A stretch of DNA of 64,000 bases from a virus: the IMG/VR virus record IMGVR_UViG_3300013115_000353, positions 1 through 64,000 of that record. One strand, written 5' to 3'. The first letter of the stretch is position 1. Every line of letters begins with the position of its first letter. Positions 31,894 to 37,930 of this stretch are shown here, in pieces. The notes beneath the pieces are model-generated. The model worked only from the letters and a program-made list of their open reading frames with translations, searched no databases and was not told the origin of the DNA. Both the position numbers and the translations under genes were made by a program.

Positions 31894-32267
31894 TAAATAG
31901 CAATGCTCCGTTCAATATAAATATTTTCAAACCCCCAGCCGCGATGTACATTATCGTCTGAGTCCTCGCCTATGCGAACAAAACGATAAAAGTTAACAGC
32001 CTCGTGTTCGTCGCCATCGACATCGATATGTTCGCCATCGCACCAGTCCATAAAGTCAACGATAGCATCGATCTCTTCGTAGCCCTCAAACCATTTGATA
32101 CTGGACCAGTTAAACAGGATGTTACCATCTCCGTCATAGTCTTTGATCATCCTATCTGTCCCTGAAAAACACATCTCACGTGCTTCCGGCGACTTTGCCA
32201 TTGTGGCTAAGAACTGTGGCATCACCTCTTTGGCGACGATAAAAACGACTTCTGAACGATAGCCCAT
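31893..32267 (-). CDS. Conserved small phage protein 'MGYRSEV' type (124 aa)
   Basis: The opening 'MGYRSEVVFIVAKEVMPQFL' and the later 'NWSSIKWFEGYEEIDAIVDF' follow a pattern I recall in accessory proteins of many phages of Gram-negative bacteria, function unknown. Acidic, mixed alpha/beta, no transmembrane segment. It belongs to the operon started at 32453-32481. Confidence 0.7.
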   Translation of the reverse strand: MGYRSEVVFIVAKEVMPQFLATMAKSPEAREMCFSGTDRMIKDYDGDGNILFNWSSIKWFEGYEEIDAIVDFMDWCDGEHIDVDGDEHEAVNFYRFVRIGEDSDDNVHRGWGFENIYIERSIAI

Positions 32268-32268
32268 T

Positions 32269-32433
32269 TTAAACCCCTGCTTCTTTATTAAGTTTTGTCA
32301 ACAGTTCGTTGAGCGATTCGATCTCGCTTTCGAGGTAGTCGGCATCGCCATACATAGCGCAGGTTTCCAGATCATCGATCCGATTGTTGACACAATCGAT
32401 CAGCGAAATGATTTCATCGGTTGTCAGATTCAT
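32269..32433 (-). CDS. Small acidic helical protein (54 aa)
   Basis: Found by hand: 'MNLTTDEIISLIDCVNNRID', then 'DLETCAMYGDADYLESEIES'. GGAGAAAAA precedes the ATG. Amphipathic helices; function unknown. Confidence 0.65.
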   Translation of the reverse strand: MNLTTDEIISLIDCVNNRIDDLETCAMYGDADYLESEIESLNELLTKLNKEAGV

Positions 32434-32452
32434 TTTTTCTCCTTACTCTATA

Positions 32453-32507
32453 AATATAGCACCGGACGGCACCAAAGTCAATAGGGAAGTTGTTAAGTAG
32501 ATGTCAA
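32453..32507 (-). promoter_or_regulatory. Sigma70-type promoter with paired upstream boxes
   Basis: -35 TTGACT (32476-32481), 17-base spacer, -10 TATATT (32453-32458); boxes TTAACA 32491-32496 and TTGACA 32502-32507. Confidence 0.8.
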
Positions 32508-32764
32508 GCCTTGCTGACTAATACAAGTTCGTGTGAAAGGTATACCTGATGGAGAGATCCGAATAAAACTGTGATACGATACATATCATGCACGTTTTCT
32601 GTTATCATAACTATTCCTACAGGTTCCGGTGGCACCCAATCGCCTTGAGCGCGGTGTATTTCGATCAGTTTCGGATCCAAACGAACCAGATCCCCTATTT
32701 GGTAAACTCGTCCGATAACATTTCCTCTAACGAGACGTAAAATGCCCTGCTCTCTGGTGGGCAT
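32504..32764 (-). CDS. GDLV-family protein without a normal start
   Basis: The domain core 'VYQIGDLVRLDPKLIEIHRA' begins where the usual ATG/GTG is replaced by GTT, inside the end of the upstream gene. The frame is open back to ATG 32764, giving 86 residues and a 70-base overlap, but that ATG has no ribosome site. It may use that start, a non-canonical start, or be decaying. 'VGIVMITENVH' and 'ITVLFGSLHQV' are intact. Confidence 0.55.
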   Translation of the reverse strand: MPTREQGILRLVRGNVIGRVYQIGDLVRLDPKLIEIHRAQGDWVPPEPVGIVMITENVHDMYRITVLFGSLHQVYLSHELVLVSKA

Positions 32765-32898
32765 TCATCTAAAATATCATTAACCAAATCTATTAACTTG
32801 GCTATTTCCTCCCTCTCTTTCTTCTGTCGGTATTCGTCTAAATCAACGACGTTATCATCACCCGACCACCCTATCTTAATATCGAAATCGTAGCACAT
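32695..32898 (-). CDS. Unknown small acidic protein (67 aa)
   Basis: 'MCYDFDIKIGWSGDDNVVDL' then a charged helix 'DEYRQKKEREEIAKLIDLVN' and 'MLSDEFTK'. No family recognised; overlaps the GDLV-type gene downstream by 70 bases. Confidence 0.6.
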   Translation of the reverse strand: MCYDFDIKIGWSGDDNVVDLDEYRQKKEREEIAKLIDLVNDILDECPPESRAFYVSLEEMLSDEFTK

Positions 32899-32937
32899 TA
32901 ACGGTGTTTCCTTGTGTGTAAAAATGTTTTGTATACT

Positions 32938-33126
32938 CTAAGATGATGTAGCTTTTTTCAAGAACATCGCGTGAAACTTTAGCTCGGCACGATTGGGAAA
33001 CAAAACGATATAACTGTTCTTATGGTTCCCTTCTCGCACAATGAGCCCCGTGCGATGATCGGGGATCTCTTCTTGGTTTGTGCCGTCTGTAATGACAACC
33101 AAATCACCTGGCTTAAAAGTTTTCAT
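32938..33126 (-). CDS. GDLV-family SH3-like protein (62 aa), nearly leaderless
   Basis: 'MKTFKPGDLVVITDGTNQEE', 'RTGLIVREGNHKNSYIVLFP', end 'AMFLKKATSS'. The ATG is eight bases after the -10 box at 33135-33140 and lacks a ribosome site. Confidence 0.7.
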   Translation of the reverse strand: MKTFKPGDLVVITDGTNQEEIPDHRTGLIVREGNHKNSYIVLFPNRAELKFHAMFLKKATSS

Positions 33127-33134
33127 CACTTATA

Positions 33135-33188
33135 AGTATGCCACTCTTTCTTAAAAGATGCAAGCAATATATGTCAAGTCGCTGTCAA
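33135..33188 (-). promoter_or_regulatory. Sigma70-type promoter with paired upstream boxes
   Basis: -35 TTGCAT (33158-33163), 17-base spacer, -10 CATACT (33135-33140); TTGACA boxes at 33172-33177 and 33183-33188. Confidence 0.7.
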
Positions 33189-33476
33189 GTATGGAATACC
33201 TGGAGGCAGTTCGCCTGACACGATACCTCCGTGTTTGGCAACCACGAGGGTGATCTGTGTTGCTGGCACATATCCATAAACCGTTTCGGTAGGTTTTTCG
33301 GGGCTTTCTGCCCATTCCATTAACAGATTCTCTTTCTGGTTTGGATACCCCACTTCCACCGCTGTGTATTTAGCGGCTTTGTCAATGCGTGGCGTACAGT
33401 ACGCACCCTCATTAGCTTGGACGCTCATAGTGAAGCCATCCTTGCAGGTAACTTTTTTATTAAGTCTTCGTGTCAA
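33174..33476 (-). CDS. Conserved phage protein of unknown function (100 aa, TTG start)
   Basis: Start taken as TTG 33476, with GGAGAG upstream and overlapping the previous stop (TTGA). 'CKDGFTMSVQANEGAYCTPR' and 'YTAVEVGYPNQKENLLMEW' with 'VYGYVPATQITLVVAKHGGI' form a pattern I recall from hypothetical proteins of cyanophages and other marine T4-like phages. Likely a small beta-rich protein. The three genes to 33921 form a set that seems to travel together. Confidence 0.65.
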   Translation of the reverse strand: MTRRLNKKVTCKDGFTMSVQANEGAYCTPRIDKAAKYTAVEVGYPNQKENLLMEWAESPEKPTETVYGYVPATQITLVVAKHGGIVSGELPPGIPYLTAT

Positions 33477-33694
33477 AGCTCTCTCCTTTTTTCTTCTGAC
33501 TTCGTTGATGCTGTCAACTCGTTGAGATACACTGGGTGATCGCCAGGTACGAGTGCCACCACATTTACGCCGGGTGGCCAAAAGCGCCCAAACTTCTCTT
33601 GAGCCTCCCTTAGTGCTTTTTGGCTATCGTTATCCCCATAAAATGTTTGTTTAATGTACGTATCTCCATTGTATAAAATAGCTGTCCAAGTCAT
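33473..33694 (-). CDS. Conserved small phage protein (73 aa)
   Basis: 'MTWTAILYNGDTYIKQTFYG' from ATG 33694, preceded by AAGGAGAG; a Lys/Arg-rich end follows. Similar 'xxIFNGDSYIKQ' proteins appear in marine phages; function unknown. Confidence 0.65.
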   Translation of the reverse strand: MTWTAILYNGDTYIKQTFYGDNDSQKALREAQEKFGRFWPPGVNVVALVPGDHPVYLNELTASTKSEEKRREL

Positions 33695-33921
33695 TTTTCT
33701 CTCCTTATGCAAATAACTTCTGATTCTGTTTCAATCCACACGCGCGCCCCACACGATAACGGTTTGTCGGGCGAATATATCACTTTACATGGCCCATTTA
33801 TCACAGCTTCGTGGCAGTAATCGTTTGATTTATAGGTTTTAACCGTCAATACTGCCTCTTGTTCTTTGTTCTTCCGATTGGATCGGATTTTGTGTTGATT
33901 TACGTGTATTCTTTTTTTCAT
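33691..33921 (-). CDS. Conserved small protein with 'KPLSCGARVWIETE' motif (76 aa)
   Basis: 'MKKRIHVNQHKIRSNRKNKE' and 'SPDKPLSCGARVWIETESEV': a pattern I recall from marine phages and some bacteria, unknown function. ATG 33921 sits 12 bases after the end of the tRNA-like gene; an upstream extension would run through the tRNA and is rejected. Confidence 0.7.
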   Translation of the reverse strand: MKKRIHVNQHKIRSNRKNKEQEAVLTVKTYKSNDYCHEAVINGPCKVIYSPDKPLSCGARVWIETESEVICIRREK

Positions 33922-33933
33922 TGTTTCTAAATA

Positions 33934-34018
33934 TGGTAGGGGCGGTGGGACTTGAACCCACATGCACCAGTTACCCAAGTTTCATGCACCGCTTATAAGA
34001 CGGCTGGGATACGCCCCC
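33934..34018 (-). tRNA. Atypical tRNA, probably Ile (UAU anticodon)
   Basis: 85 bases with encoded CCA. Acceptor GGGGGCG/CGCCCCT and T-arm GTGGG-TTCAAGT-CCCAC are sound. The only good anticodon arm is GCCGT-CTTATAA-GCGGT (anticodon TAT). It lies only seven bases after the acceptor, leaving no room for a normal D-arm. A 27-base variable region contains the direct repeat GGTGCATG at a 22-base distance. Either an unusual tRNA or a decayed one. Confidence 0.5.
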
Positions 34019-34019
34019 T

Positions 34020-34094
34020 TGGTAGGTCCACCAGGAATCGAACCTGGAACGAAAGATTAGAAGTCTTTTGTGATATCCCTTTCACCATAGACCC
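34020..34094 (-). tRNA. tRNA-Arg (UCU anticodon)
   Basis: 75 bases: acceptor GGGTCTA/TGGACCT with two wobbles, D-arm GTGA/TCAC, anticodon stem AAAGA/TCTTT with loop CTTCTAA (anticodon TCT), T-arm with TTCGATT loop, encoded CCA. Reads AGA codons. Confidence 0.92.
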
Positions 34095-34097
34095 ATG

Positions 34098-34574
34098 TTA
34101 TTGTTCCAGGTTTAAGGTGCCGTGTGGCGTTTTAACGCTCACGTCCCAACCACCCAGAAGGGGGGTATTATGAATAAGATTGGCTACCGGAATCTGCACA
34201 ACGGCAGTAAGGGTGGTGAAGCCCCGTTTATGATCGTACCTCTCCGTTGAACTCTCAACGATTTCAGTATCATAGAAGTTTTCGTTAATAGTCTCGATAA
34301 GGTATTCAGCGAATGTATTATCGCGTTCGTAGTCTTCAAGGTAGCCATCCTCTCGCAAAGTATCTAAGATGCTGCTTCCACTCCAGCAGTCGCGCACGTC
34401 TAAACCAGGCGTGGCAAGCAGATTGCTCAAGTAATATACCACATCGGTTTCTGCCAGTGCGGTTTCTATCTCAGTTTCGTTGTGGATAAAAACATCAGTT
34501 CCCTCACTACATGTAAGGACTGCCATCGTATCTTCCGGCAGATTAAGTTGTTTCAAAGTATCATATACAGACAA
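34098..34574 (-). CDS. Conserved phage protein of unknown function (158 aa, TTG start)
   Basis: TTG start with GGAGG six bases upstream. 'VVYYLSNLLATPGLDVRDCW', 'ILDTLREDGYLEDYERDNTF' and 'YDHKRGFTTLTAVVQIP' follow a hypothetical-protein pattern I recall from marine T4-like phages. Acidic, alpha/beta. Own promoter at 34615-34643; the tRNA-Arg follows four bases after its stop, so the tRNAs are probably processed from this transcript. Confidence 0.7.
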   Translation of the reverse strand: MSVYDTLKQLNLPEDTMAVLTCSEGTDVFIHNETEIETALAETDVVYYLSNLLATPGLDVRDCWSGSSILDTLREDGYLEDYERDNTFAEYLIETINENFYDTEIVESSTERYDHKRGFTTLTAVVQIPVANLIHNTPLLGGWDVSVKTPHGTLNLEQ

Positions 34575-34614
34575 GTTGCCTCCTCAAAAATTATTATTTT
34601 GTCTAACTTTTAAA

Positions 34615-34643
34615 ATAATAACACCCTTTTATGACGAAGTCAA
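34615..34643 (-). promoter_or_regulatory. Sigma70-type promoter
   Basis: TTGACT (34638-34643), 17-base spacer, TATTAT (34615-34620). No paired upstream boxes. Confidence 0.7.
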
Positions 34644-34802
34644 GAACTTTCTTAAAAAAACTGGAACCTTCCCAACACTATCTACACCACCCATCACATC
34701 ATCGTGTTGACTATTACTCCTTGACGGGCATACCACACTGGTAGCTTGCAGTTGCAGGCGAACGCCACTTCGCCGCTGAGACGGAAGGCAGGCTATTTCC
34801 AG

Positions 34803-34874
34803 TTACTCCGTAGCAACGACATATGCAAAAAATATACCGCACGCTACAGCAGCGGCGAATGCAAATATCATCAT
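34803..34874 (-). CDS. Possible tiny membrane peptide (23 aa)
   Basis: 'MMIFAFAAAVACGIFFAYVV' then ATE; AAAGGAGATAAATC precedes the ATG, an excellent ribosome site. Hydrophobic throughout. The remaining gap 34644-34802 shows no convincing gene. Confidence 0.45.
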   Translation of the reverse strand: MMIFAFAAAVACGIFFAYVVATE

Positions 34875-34904
34875 GATTTATCTCCTTTAATAGTAGCAAA
34901 TAGG

Positions 34905-34978
34905 TGGGCCTTCTGGGACTTGAACCCAGGACCATCCGGTTATGAGCCGGGTGCTCTGACCAACTGAGCTAAAAGCCC
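34905..34978 (-). tRNA. tRNA-Met/Ile2 (CAU anticodon)
   Basis: 74 bases: acceptor GGGCTTT/AAGGCCC, D-arm with AGTTGGTCAGAGC, anticodon stem CCGG with loop CTCATAA (anticodon CAT), T-arm CTGGG-TTCAAGT-CCCAG, discriminator A. CCA is not encoded (CCT follows). Methionine or, if lysidine-modified, AUA isoleucine. Confidence 0.9.
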
Positions 34979-34984
34979 ATTGAT

Positions 34985-35013
34985 AGTATAACATTTAGTA
35001 TCAATGAAGTCAA
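34985..35013 (-). promoter_or_regulatory. Sigma70-type promoter for the CAU tRNA
   Basis: TTGACT (35008-35013), 17-base spacer, TATACT (34985-34990), placed seven bases before the tRNA 5' end. Confidence 0.75.
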
Positions 35014-35369
35014 TAACTTTTTAGCCATTCAATAGGATACCACGCCTCGGGTGCGAATACTGCTTTCATCGTGTAATCTGAAGGCTTTTTCATCCATTTT
35101 ACATATGCAAACTTCAACTTAGGTTTGCTCGCCCATCCAGCATTATAATAAAATGCCTGATCAAGAAACTCCGTATCGCCGCAGCGTTGATAGGCGTTTT
35201 TAAATATCTGTGCTCTATCTGTGTAGCTTATGATGTCTTTTGTTTCCTCTAAGATTTTCGTTATATTGACCCCGCCTTCCCTGGCTAAATCGTCAGAATA
35301 TTTAATAACGATGCCTATACCCCGCTCTCGCCGTCGTGGCATGCACACCAAATCGCCCACCTTTATCAT
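35010..35369 (-). CDS. GDLV-family protein with a 60-residue insertion (119 aa)
   Basis: 'MIKVGDLVCMPRRRERGIGI' starts the barrel. A helical insertion follows (about 28-80, including 'ILEETKDIISYTDRAQIFKN'), and the aromatic strand resumes at 'KLKFAYVKWMKKPS', ending 'YPIEWLKSY'. Largest single-domain member. Confidence 0.72.
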   Translation of the reverse strand: MIKVGDLVCMPRRRERGIGIVIKYSDDLAREGGVNITKILEETKDIISYTDRAQIFKNAYQRCGDTEFLDQAFYYNAGWASKPKLKFAYVKWMKKPSDYTMKAVFAPEAWYPIEWLKSY

Positions 35370-35370
35370 A

Positions 35371-35655
35371 TCATACCTTTCCTTTTAATACGCTCACATA
35401 GCCAATAGGCACCTTCACAATAACAGAGCGCCAGCCCATGTATTTACCACGAAGTTCCAGAATCGGATGCTCTACGTCCATGGTATCGGAAGGATCATTA
35501 ACCTCTACATTTACTTCTAATATCTGTCCCCCATCATCCGATGTAAACCGCGCATGATAAACGATTGTAGGGCACCTTTCGTTAACGAATCTTTCAATGG
35601 TTTTTAGCACATCTGATCGAGACTCTTTTTTTCCACCGAAATGTATATTAGCCAT
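35371..35655 (-). CDS. Unknown small protein (94 aa)
   Basis: 'MANIHFGGKKESRSDVLKTI', 'ILEVNVEVNDPSDTMDVEHP', 'YMGWRSVIVKVPIGYVSVLK'. Alternating beta strands after one helix; no family recognised. Confidence 0.6.
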   Translation of the reverse strand: MANIHFGGKKESRSDVLKTIERFVNERCPTIVYHARFTSDDGGQILEVNVEVNDPSDTMDVEHPILELRGKYMGWRSVIVKVPIGYVSVLKGKV

Positions 35656-35685
35656 TTTAAATTATCCCCTTAATGTATTTCATTT

Positions 35686-35922
35686 TCAATCTCCATTACT
35701 TAGTATCTCAAACTCTTCGTTTTTGATGTTTATCAATGTCCATTTGTAATCGGTACAATCATAGCAAAAAACAATCATAGAGACAGGATCATCGCCGGTG
35801 GCTATCTCCATAACGATTCCATGACGGTATATAGGATGAAACCCAACAAGTCCATCTGGATATGCTGCATATGTCTCATACTCACTAACCCACCTTATTA
35901 AACACCCCGGCTTTATCTCCAT
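35686..35922 (-). CDS. GDLV-family SH3-like protein (78 aa)
   Basis: 'MEIKPGCLIRWVSEYETYAA', 'RHGIVMEIATGDDPVSMIVF', tail 'EEFEILSNGD'. First array member in transcription order at this end. Confidence 0.7.
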   Translation of the reverse strand: MEIKPGCLIRWVSEYETYAAYPDGLVGFHPIYRHGIVMEIATGDDPVSMIVFCYDCTDYKWTLINIKNEEFEILSNGD

Positions 35923-35929
35923 ATACTAA

Positions 35930-36163
35930 TTATGAAGCAAGATGGTGTACTAACTCCTTGTAACCGCCAATAATTTCTTCTTTTTCATTTATTATTATAA
36001 CAATGATTGGGTAAGTTGTCCAGTCAAATTTTTGTTTGATCATTTCGCGGTAATCTTTGGCGAAATCCATTTCAATAAAAACATACTCTTTGTCTCTTTC
36101 CATCAGATCGGCGCATGCCCGCAGACAATGAGGACAATCGCTAACGCCATAGATTAAAAACAT
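35930..36163 (-). CDS. Glutaredoxin-like protein
   Basis: 77 residues: 'MFLIYGVSDCPHCLRACADL' with active-site C10-P-H-C13 after the first strand, and 'TTYPIIVIIINEKEEIIGGY' with the cis-proline T-Y-P and the G-G-Y helix start. Normal size for a phage glutaredoxin, which can reduce ribonucleotide reductase or protein disulfides. Follows two unknown genes with small gaps. Confidence 0.85.
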   Translation of the reverse strand: MFLIYGVSDCPHCLRACADLMERDKEYVFIEMDFAKDYREMIKQKFDWTTYPIIVIIINEKEEIIGGYKELVHHLAS

Positions 36164-36166
36164 TCA

Positions 36167-36436
36167 TTATTCCTTGAGCTTCATTTTAAGAATCTTCGCT
36201 ACGTGCGAGCCGCATCTATAGAACACGCGCACATCGCATGCTCCTTTAAAAGCATTCCGCAACCCTGTTAAGGTGGCTCGATCTGTCTTGTTCACGAAAG
36301 GCGCAACCATAGTTACCTCGGCGGTGCCTTTATTTGCCAACTTCAGGGCATCACGATGAACGGCTTTTAAAGAGGAATATACGCCATAAAATGTATCCTG
36401 TCTATCAAAAAGACAGTAAATATAGATTTTTGTCAT
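36167..36436 (-). CDS. Unknown conserved-looking protein (89 aa)
   Basis: 'MTKIYIYCLFDRQDTFYGVY' reads as an alternating strand, then 'SSLKAVHRDALKLANKG' as a helix, resembling small phage alpha/beta proteins of unknown role. Overlaps the upstream gene by four bases. Confidence 0.6.
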   Translation of the reverse strand: MTKIYIYCLFDRQDTFYGVYSSLKAVHRDALKLANKGTAEVTMVAPFVNKTDRATLTGLRNAFKGACDVRVFYRCGSHVAKILKMKLKE

Positions 36437-36705
36437 GAAATTGAAGGTATAGTGCCAAAAGTAGTGATCAGGGTGGCATTAAAAGTGGAGCGCAACATAT
36501 CTAATTCTTGTTTATAAAGCACCATATTTTCTTCATCATCTAATGCCAATGCGCTAAGATAAAGTTGCTCTAACTTCTTCTGTTTTTCCATAATCTCTAA
36601 TATGGCATAAGACAAGTACATATTAGAACCAAAGTCTGCGATTGACTCTCGATAGGTAGCGAAAGGACCAATCTCAAAAAACTTTTTAGACGATTTAAAT
36701 ATCAT
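36433..36705 (-). CDS. Unknown helical protein (90 aa)
   Basis: 'MIFKSSKKFFEIGPFATYRE', then two long helices ('EIMEKQKKLEQLYLSALALD', 'LYKQELDMLRSTFNA'). No domain recognised. Confidence 0.6.
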   Translation of the reverse strand: MIFKSSKKFFEIGPFATYRESIADFGSNMYLSYAILEIMEKQKKLEQLYLSALALDDEENMVLYKQELDMLRSTFNATLITTFGTIPSIS

Positions 36706-36745
36706 TATTCACCTCTTTTAATTAAATAGAATACTTCTCAAGATA

Positions 36746-36982
36746 TTACCCCTTACATCCCTTACAACGTGATATCACCTTGTCCTTCTGTTCTTGAACT
36801 GATAATTTAATCTTTTTAAAATTTTCAATTCGATCTTCCATGAGGCGGCCGCGGGCCAATGCCTTAATAAAACCCTCCTTCCGATTGAACGCTCCACACA
36901 ATACGATCTGTTGAGAAGGTTGATGTAGTATATATTCACCGGGGTGTACCTTAAGTTCGTCGCTAATCTCTTGAAACTCCAT
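36746..36982 (-). CDS. Unknown small protein with C-terminal Cys pair (78 aa)
   Basis: 'MEFQEISDELKVHPGEYILH', ending 'VISRCKGCKG' with C-x2-C. Overlaps the nucleotidyltransferase gene by 20 bases. Confidence 0.6.
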   Translation of the reverse strand: MEFQEISDELKVHPGEYILHQPSQQIVLCGAFNRKEGFIKALARGRLMEDRIENFKKIKLSVQEQKDKVISRCKGCKG

Positions 36983-37919
36983 TTAAGGACATCTCCTCAT
37001 CTTCTGCTTTTTGTTTAATTTTGTTGATTTCGCCCAATGTTCCTTCGCGTCTTAAAATCTTAAACGCAACATTCTCAGGAGAATATTCACTGCGGGGGCT
37101 TTTCAGCCCCGCCATTCTCATTCTGCGAATTTTATCTTTTATACTGTTAATGCTCGAAATAACTTTTTTATAATCACCGTCCATCATATACCGTTTAATT
37201 AAATTCACACGAGTGATGATATTGTCGCTTTTACGTCGAGCAGTGGCAACATCCACCTTCTCTTCATAGCGAACTGGCTCTGCGAGCCATCTATCTTCGG
37301 TAAGAGAATATACGCCTGATGAAAGATGAGTCTCATTAGCGTCCTCCACATAAATTTCCACCTCATATCCATGGACTTTAATGTTGTGTAGATCATTCCA
37401 TAATGCACGCTTCGCATCAAAAAATCCTTTAATTATATCGGTAGGAGATTTAAAGCGAGAAAAATCTACTACCAAATGGAGATCGATATCTGAGTAATTA
37501 GACCAATTATAGTTTGCCAGTGAGCCAGTTATTCTCACATCCTCTACGTCTACTTCCACATCCAGATTGTCAATAAAACTATCAGCTATATCTTTTAGTC
37601 GGCGCATGACAGCAGGATCGAGCTTTCCGTTAGGCCAAATAAGAGGCTCTAAGGTTTCTTTTATGTCGAAACTTTCGGCTTCTACTTCCTCTTCCAGCGC
37701 GCCGCCGGCTCCAGCCACGCCACCGCCACCTGGGGCGCTTGGCGGGGCACTTACTTTGTCAATATCACGTGGAAGTTTCTTTCGCTTCTTTTTAAACGGA
37801 GGTCCAGGATCCTGGGGCCCTTGTCCCAACAAATCATCCATATCGCTATTTAAACTTTTAATACGTTTCCGAAAGTTCTCTGCTTCTCTCAATTTTAATA
37901 CATATTCATTCCAACTCAT
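36963..37919 (-). CDS. Pol beta-type nucleotidyltransferase with capsid-targeting-like N-terminus
   Basis: 318 residues. N-terminus 'MSWNEYVLKLREAE' ends in L-R-E, like the head-targeting peptides of other proteins here. A Pro/Gly-rich linker follows (about 35-80). The catalytic domain has 'ITGSLANYNWSNYSDIDLHL': G132-S133 and D144-x-D146, the GS-x(n)-DxD motif of pol beta nucleotidyltransferases, with a possible third acid at E188 ('EVEIYVED'). The C-terminal part is helical and basic. Relatives include MNT/HEPN-type toxins, AMPylating enzymes and RNA nucleotidyltransferases. If packaged, it could modify a host target at infection, in analogy to T4 Alt; this is inference. Confidence 0.78.
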   Translation of the reverse strand: MSWNEYVLKLREAENFRKRIKSLNSDMDDLLGQGPQDPGPPFKKKRKKLPRDIDKVSAPPSAPGGGGVAGAGGALEEEVEAESFDIKETLEPLIWPNGKLDPAVMRRLKDIADSFIDNLDVEVDVEDVRITGSLANYNWSNYSDIDLHLVVDFSRFKSPTDIIKGFFDAKRALWNDLHNIKVHGYEVEIYVEDANETHLSSGVYSLTEDRWLAEPVRYEEKVDVATARRKSDNIITRVNLIKRYMMDGDYKKVISSINSIKDKIRRMRMAGLKSPRSEYSPENVAFKILRREGTLGEINKIKQKAEDEEMSLNGVSRD

Positions 37920-37930
37920 AATACATTCCT

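Noticed and set aside
19941-33188. Repeated AAATGTCAAG-type words as a CRISPR-like or iteron array
   Set aside because: The repeats are kilobases apart, each sits upstream of a -35/-10 pair with a 17-base spacer, and there are no regular spacers. They are promoter elements.
34714-34935. A frame fused to the tiny membrane peptide, suggesting a programmed frameshift
   Set aside because: The downstream frame has no slippery site, no start codon of its own and no recognisable domain.
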